From: Asanoa siamensis
Lineage (GTDB): Bacteria > Actinomycetota > Actinomycetes > Mycobacteriales > Micromonosporaceae
Length of the DNA: 64,000 bases
Assembly (NCBI RefSeq): GCF_016862555.1
Contig: NZ_BONE01000023.1
Location: 51,889-115,888 of the forward strand
Reading direction: 5' to 3'
The notes under the pieces were generated by a model. That model ran no database searches. It was not told the origin of the DNA and saw only the letters and a list, made by a program, of their open reading frames with translations. The stretch's first letter is position 1; every line of letters begins with the position of its first letter. A program made the position numbers and the translations under genes. Below are positions 62,141 to 64,000 of this stretch, piece by piece.

Positions 62141-62587
62141 ATGGCCCCCCTCGTTTTCCTCGTTCTCGGCTTTCTCGCGGCCCGCCTGACCGGCCTCGCC
62201 GGCGTCGACGCCCTCGACGGCTGGCTGCCCGCCCTGCGCGTCGGCCTCGCGGTGATGTTCGTGGTCACCGGCCTCGCCCACTTCGCCCCGAAGATGCGCG
62301 CGGGCATGATCGCTATGGTCCCGCCGCGCCTGCCCCGCCCGGACCTGCTGGTCACGGCCACCGGCATCCTCGAGATCGCCGGCGCGATCGGCCTGCTGAT
62401 CCCGGCCACGGCCGCCCTGGCCGCCGCGTGCCTGGCGCTCCTGATGATCGCCATGTTCCCGGCCAACATCTCGGCGGCCCGCCGCAGGCTGAGCCTCGGC
62501 GGCCGCCCGGTCGAGCCGATCGCCCGGCGCACAGCCCTCCAGGTCTTCTGGGTCGCCCTCGCCGTGGCGGTCGCCGTCGCCGCATGA
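62141..62587 (+). CDS. DoxX-family membrane protein
   Basis: 148 aa with four hydrophobic helices: LPALRVGLAVMFVVTGLAHF, then PRLPRPDLLVTATGILEIAGAIGLLIPATAA, and two more. DoxX proteins occur in membrane redox complexes with SodA and rhodanese-type partners in some bacteria; here no such partner is adjacent. Shine-Dalgarno GGAG 7 nt before ATG 62141. Probably repressed by the divergent TetR. Confidence 0.88.
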   Translation: MAPLVFLVLGFLAARLTGLAGVDALDGWLPALRVGLAVMFVVTGLAHFAPKMRAGMIAMVPPRLPRPDLLVTATGILEIAGAIGLLIPATAALAAACLALLMIAMFPANISAARRRLSLGGRPVEPIARRTALQVFWVALAVAVAVAA

Positions 62588-62796
62588 CGTCCGGCCACTC
62601 CACACCTCCGCCCGTTCGCCTCGGTGGGGCACGGGCGGCCGGGCGTCGCCCAACCGCACCGCGACGTCCGTGGCAGCTTCCGCCGTGCGCCGCGGCGCGC
62701 GAGACACGGAAAACCGGGTCCCGCCGCAGGTAGGGTGGCCGTAGGTGTGCCGGGAAGGCTGGTCGGCGCTGTGCCGCCGAACCAGAGGAGCCGCCC

Positions 62797-64000
62797 GTGG
62801 CCGACCGCAAGCCCGTCAGCGATCTGTTCGGCAGCGGCAGCCTGCTCGAGACGCGGCGCATCGCCGACGTCCTGCGCACCGAGACCGCCGGTGGGCTGTT
62901 GCTCGTCACGGCCGCGCTGGTGGCGGTGATCCTGGCGAACACGCCGCTGGCCGGCACCTATGACGCGATCGCGGGCGCCGAGTTCGGTCCGGCCGCCCTG
63001 CATCTGCATCTCTCGGTCGCCGAATGGACCGCGGACGGGCTGCTGGCGATCTTCTTCTTCATCGCCGGGCTGGAGCTCAAACGTGAGTTCGTCGCCGGTG
63101 ACCTGCGCGACCCTCGCCGGGCCGCGCTGCCGGTTGCCGCGGCGATCGGTGGCATGGCGTTGCCAGCGGTGATCTACACCGTGGTCAACCTGGTAGCGGC
63201 CGACGGTGCCCCGCGCGGCTGGGCGATACCGTCCGCGACCGACATCGCGTTCGCGCTCGCCGTGCTCGGCCTCATCAACACCCACCTGCCGGCGGCGTTG
63301 CGGACGTTCCTGCTCACGCTCGCCGTCGTCGACGACCTGCTGGCCATCGTCATCATCGCGATCTTCTACACCACCAGCCTGCACGTCGTGCCGCTCCTGC
63401 TGGCCCTCCTCCCGCTCGCCGCCTTCGGCCTGCTCGTGCAGCGCCGCGTCCGCTCCTGGTGGCTGCTCCTGCCGCTAGCTCTCGTGACCTGGGCGTTGGT
63501 GCACGCGTCCGGTGTGCACGCCACCGTCGCCGGCGTGCTGCTCGCCTTCACCGTGCCGGTGCTCCGCCGCCGCCCCGGTCCCGGGCCCGGTCTGGCGGAA
63601 CACTTCGAGCACCGCTGGCGACCGCTGTCCGCCGGCGTGGCGGTGCCGCTGTTCGCGTTCTTCGCCGCCGGCGTCTCGATCGGCGGCGGCGACGGGCTCG
63701 CCAACCCGGTGACCATCGGCGTCGTGCTGGGGCTGTTGCTGGGCAAGTCCATCGGCGTGCTGGTATCGAGCTGGCTGGTGCACCGCTTCACCCGGGCGGA
63801 GCTCGCCGCCGGCCTCTCCTGGTGGGACGTGGCCGGCGTGGCCGTGCTCGCCGGTGTGGGCTTCACCGTCTCGCTGCTCGTCAGTGAGCTGGCCTTCGGC
63901 GCCGACAGCCCACAGGACGAGAACGCGAAGCTGGGCATCCTCGTCGGTTCCGTGCTGGCCGCGGTGGTGGCGGGCGTCGTGCTGCGCGTCCGCAACCGCC
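62797..64000 (+). CDS. nhaA: Na+/H+ antiporter NhaA (runs off the window edge)
   Basis: At least 401 codons; no stop before 64000. Transmembrane pattern of NhaA with [41 protein letters not shown] and the ion-binding [12 protein letters not shown] with its Asp-Asp pair. It exports Na+ in exchange for H+. GTG 62797 has GAGGAG 7 nt upstream. The C-terminal end is missing; some actinobacterial NhaA carry a C-terminal thioredoxin-like domain, which cannot be checked here. Confidence 0.94.
   Translation, partial: MADRKPVSDLFGSGSLLETRRIADVLRTETAGGLLLVTAALVAVILANTPLAGTYDAIAGAEFGPAALHLHLSVAEWTADGLLAIFFFIAGLELKREFVAGDLRDPRRAALPVAAAIGGMALPAVIYTVVNLVAADGAPRGWAIPSATDIAFALAVLGLINTHLPAALRTFLLTLAVVDDLLAIVIIAIFYTTSLHVVPLLLALLPLAAFGLLVQRRVRSWWLLLPLALVTWALVHASGVHATVAGVLLAFTVPVLRRRPGPGPGLAEHFEHRWRPLSAGVAVPLFAFFAAGVSIGGGDGLANPVTIGVVLGLLLGKSIGVLVSSWLVHRFTRAELAAGLSWWDVAGVAVLAGVGFTVSLLVSELAFGADSPQDENAKLGILVGSVLAAVVAGVVLRVRNR

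Overview
This window is a chromosomal segment from a very GC-rich actinobacterium, most likely a member of the Micromonosporaceae (inference). The evidence is strong G/C bias at third codon positions, frequent GTG starts, many leaderless promoters, a GTP-type PEP carboxykinase, a GuaB1-type IMP dehydrogenase paralogue, an acyl-CoA carboxylase epsilon subunit and a mycosin. I see no rRNA, tRNA, insertion sequence, prophage or CRISPR array. About 67 protein genes cover most of the 64 kb. The first (ogt) and last (nhaA) are cut by the window edges.

Left part (1-34 kb): DNA alkylation repair (ogt, Ada-AlkA fusion), a metallo-beta-lactamase-fold hydrolase, ychF, a TadA-like deaminase, a class A penicillin-binding protein, valS, rmuC, ispH, xseA-xseB, two paralogous lipoproteins, DUF4245-glpX, an NADPH-ferredoxin reductase type flavoprotein, a rhomboid protease, a trypsin-like protease, a cell-wall lytic protein, a PIN-PhoH ATPase, a helix-turn-helix regulator, otsB, a TetR/oxidoreductase pair, and a membrane protein - geranylgeranyl-reductase-like - uppS block. 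Many of these (ychF, ispH, xseAB, glpX/DUF4245, phoH2, uppS) are also close together in the mycobacterial Rv1086-Rv1112 region (recalled knowledge), so this looks like old conserved synteny.

Middle and right part (34-64 kb): pckG, an ECF sigma factor with a built-in zinc-finger tail, two GtrA proteins, an Eis-like acetyltransferase, then a stretched version of the actinobacterial biotin/acyl-CoA carboxylase cluster: PH-domain protein, birA, accD, accE, maf, accA3. The cluster is interrupted three times. Between accD and accE lie a MarR-controlled monooxygenase fused to a hemerythrin, an ECF sigma/anti-sigma-like pair, an M50 peptidase and a Ser/Thr kinase. Between accE and maf lies a three-gene WXG-like/PPE-like/mycosin cassette. 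Between maf and accA3 lie an MFS exporter, a DrrAB-like ABC exporter and a PadR regulator. The window ends with guaB1, a TetR/DoxX pair and nhaA.

Regulation is unusually legible. About twenty genes have a TANNNT-like hexamer beginning 12-13 nt before the start codon, the geometry of leaderless transcription. Three regulators (TetR at 29.4 kb, MarR at 45.8 kb, TetR at 61.5 kb) have palindromic operators over the promoters they share with divergent neighbours. Several perfect hairpins mark gene ends, and four GC-rich repeat tracts sit between genes. The most interesting items are the monooxygenase-hemerythrin fusion with a collagen-like linker, the orphan mycosin cassette, and the reductase/cis-prenyltransferase operon.
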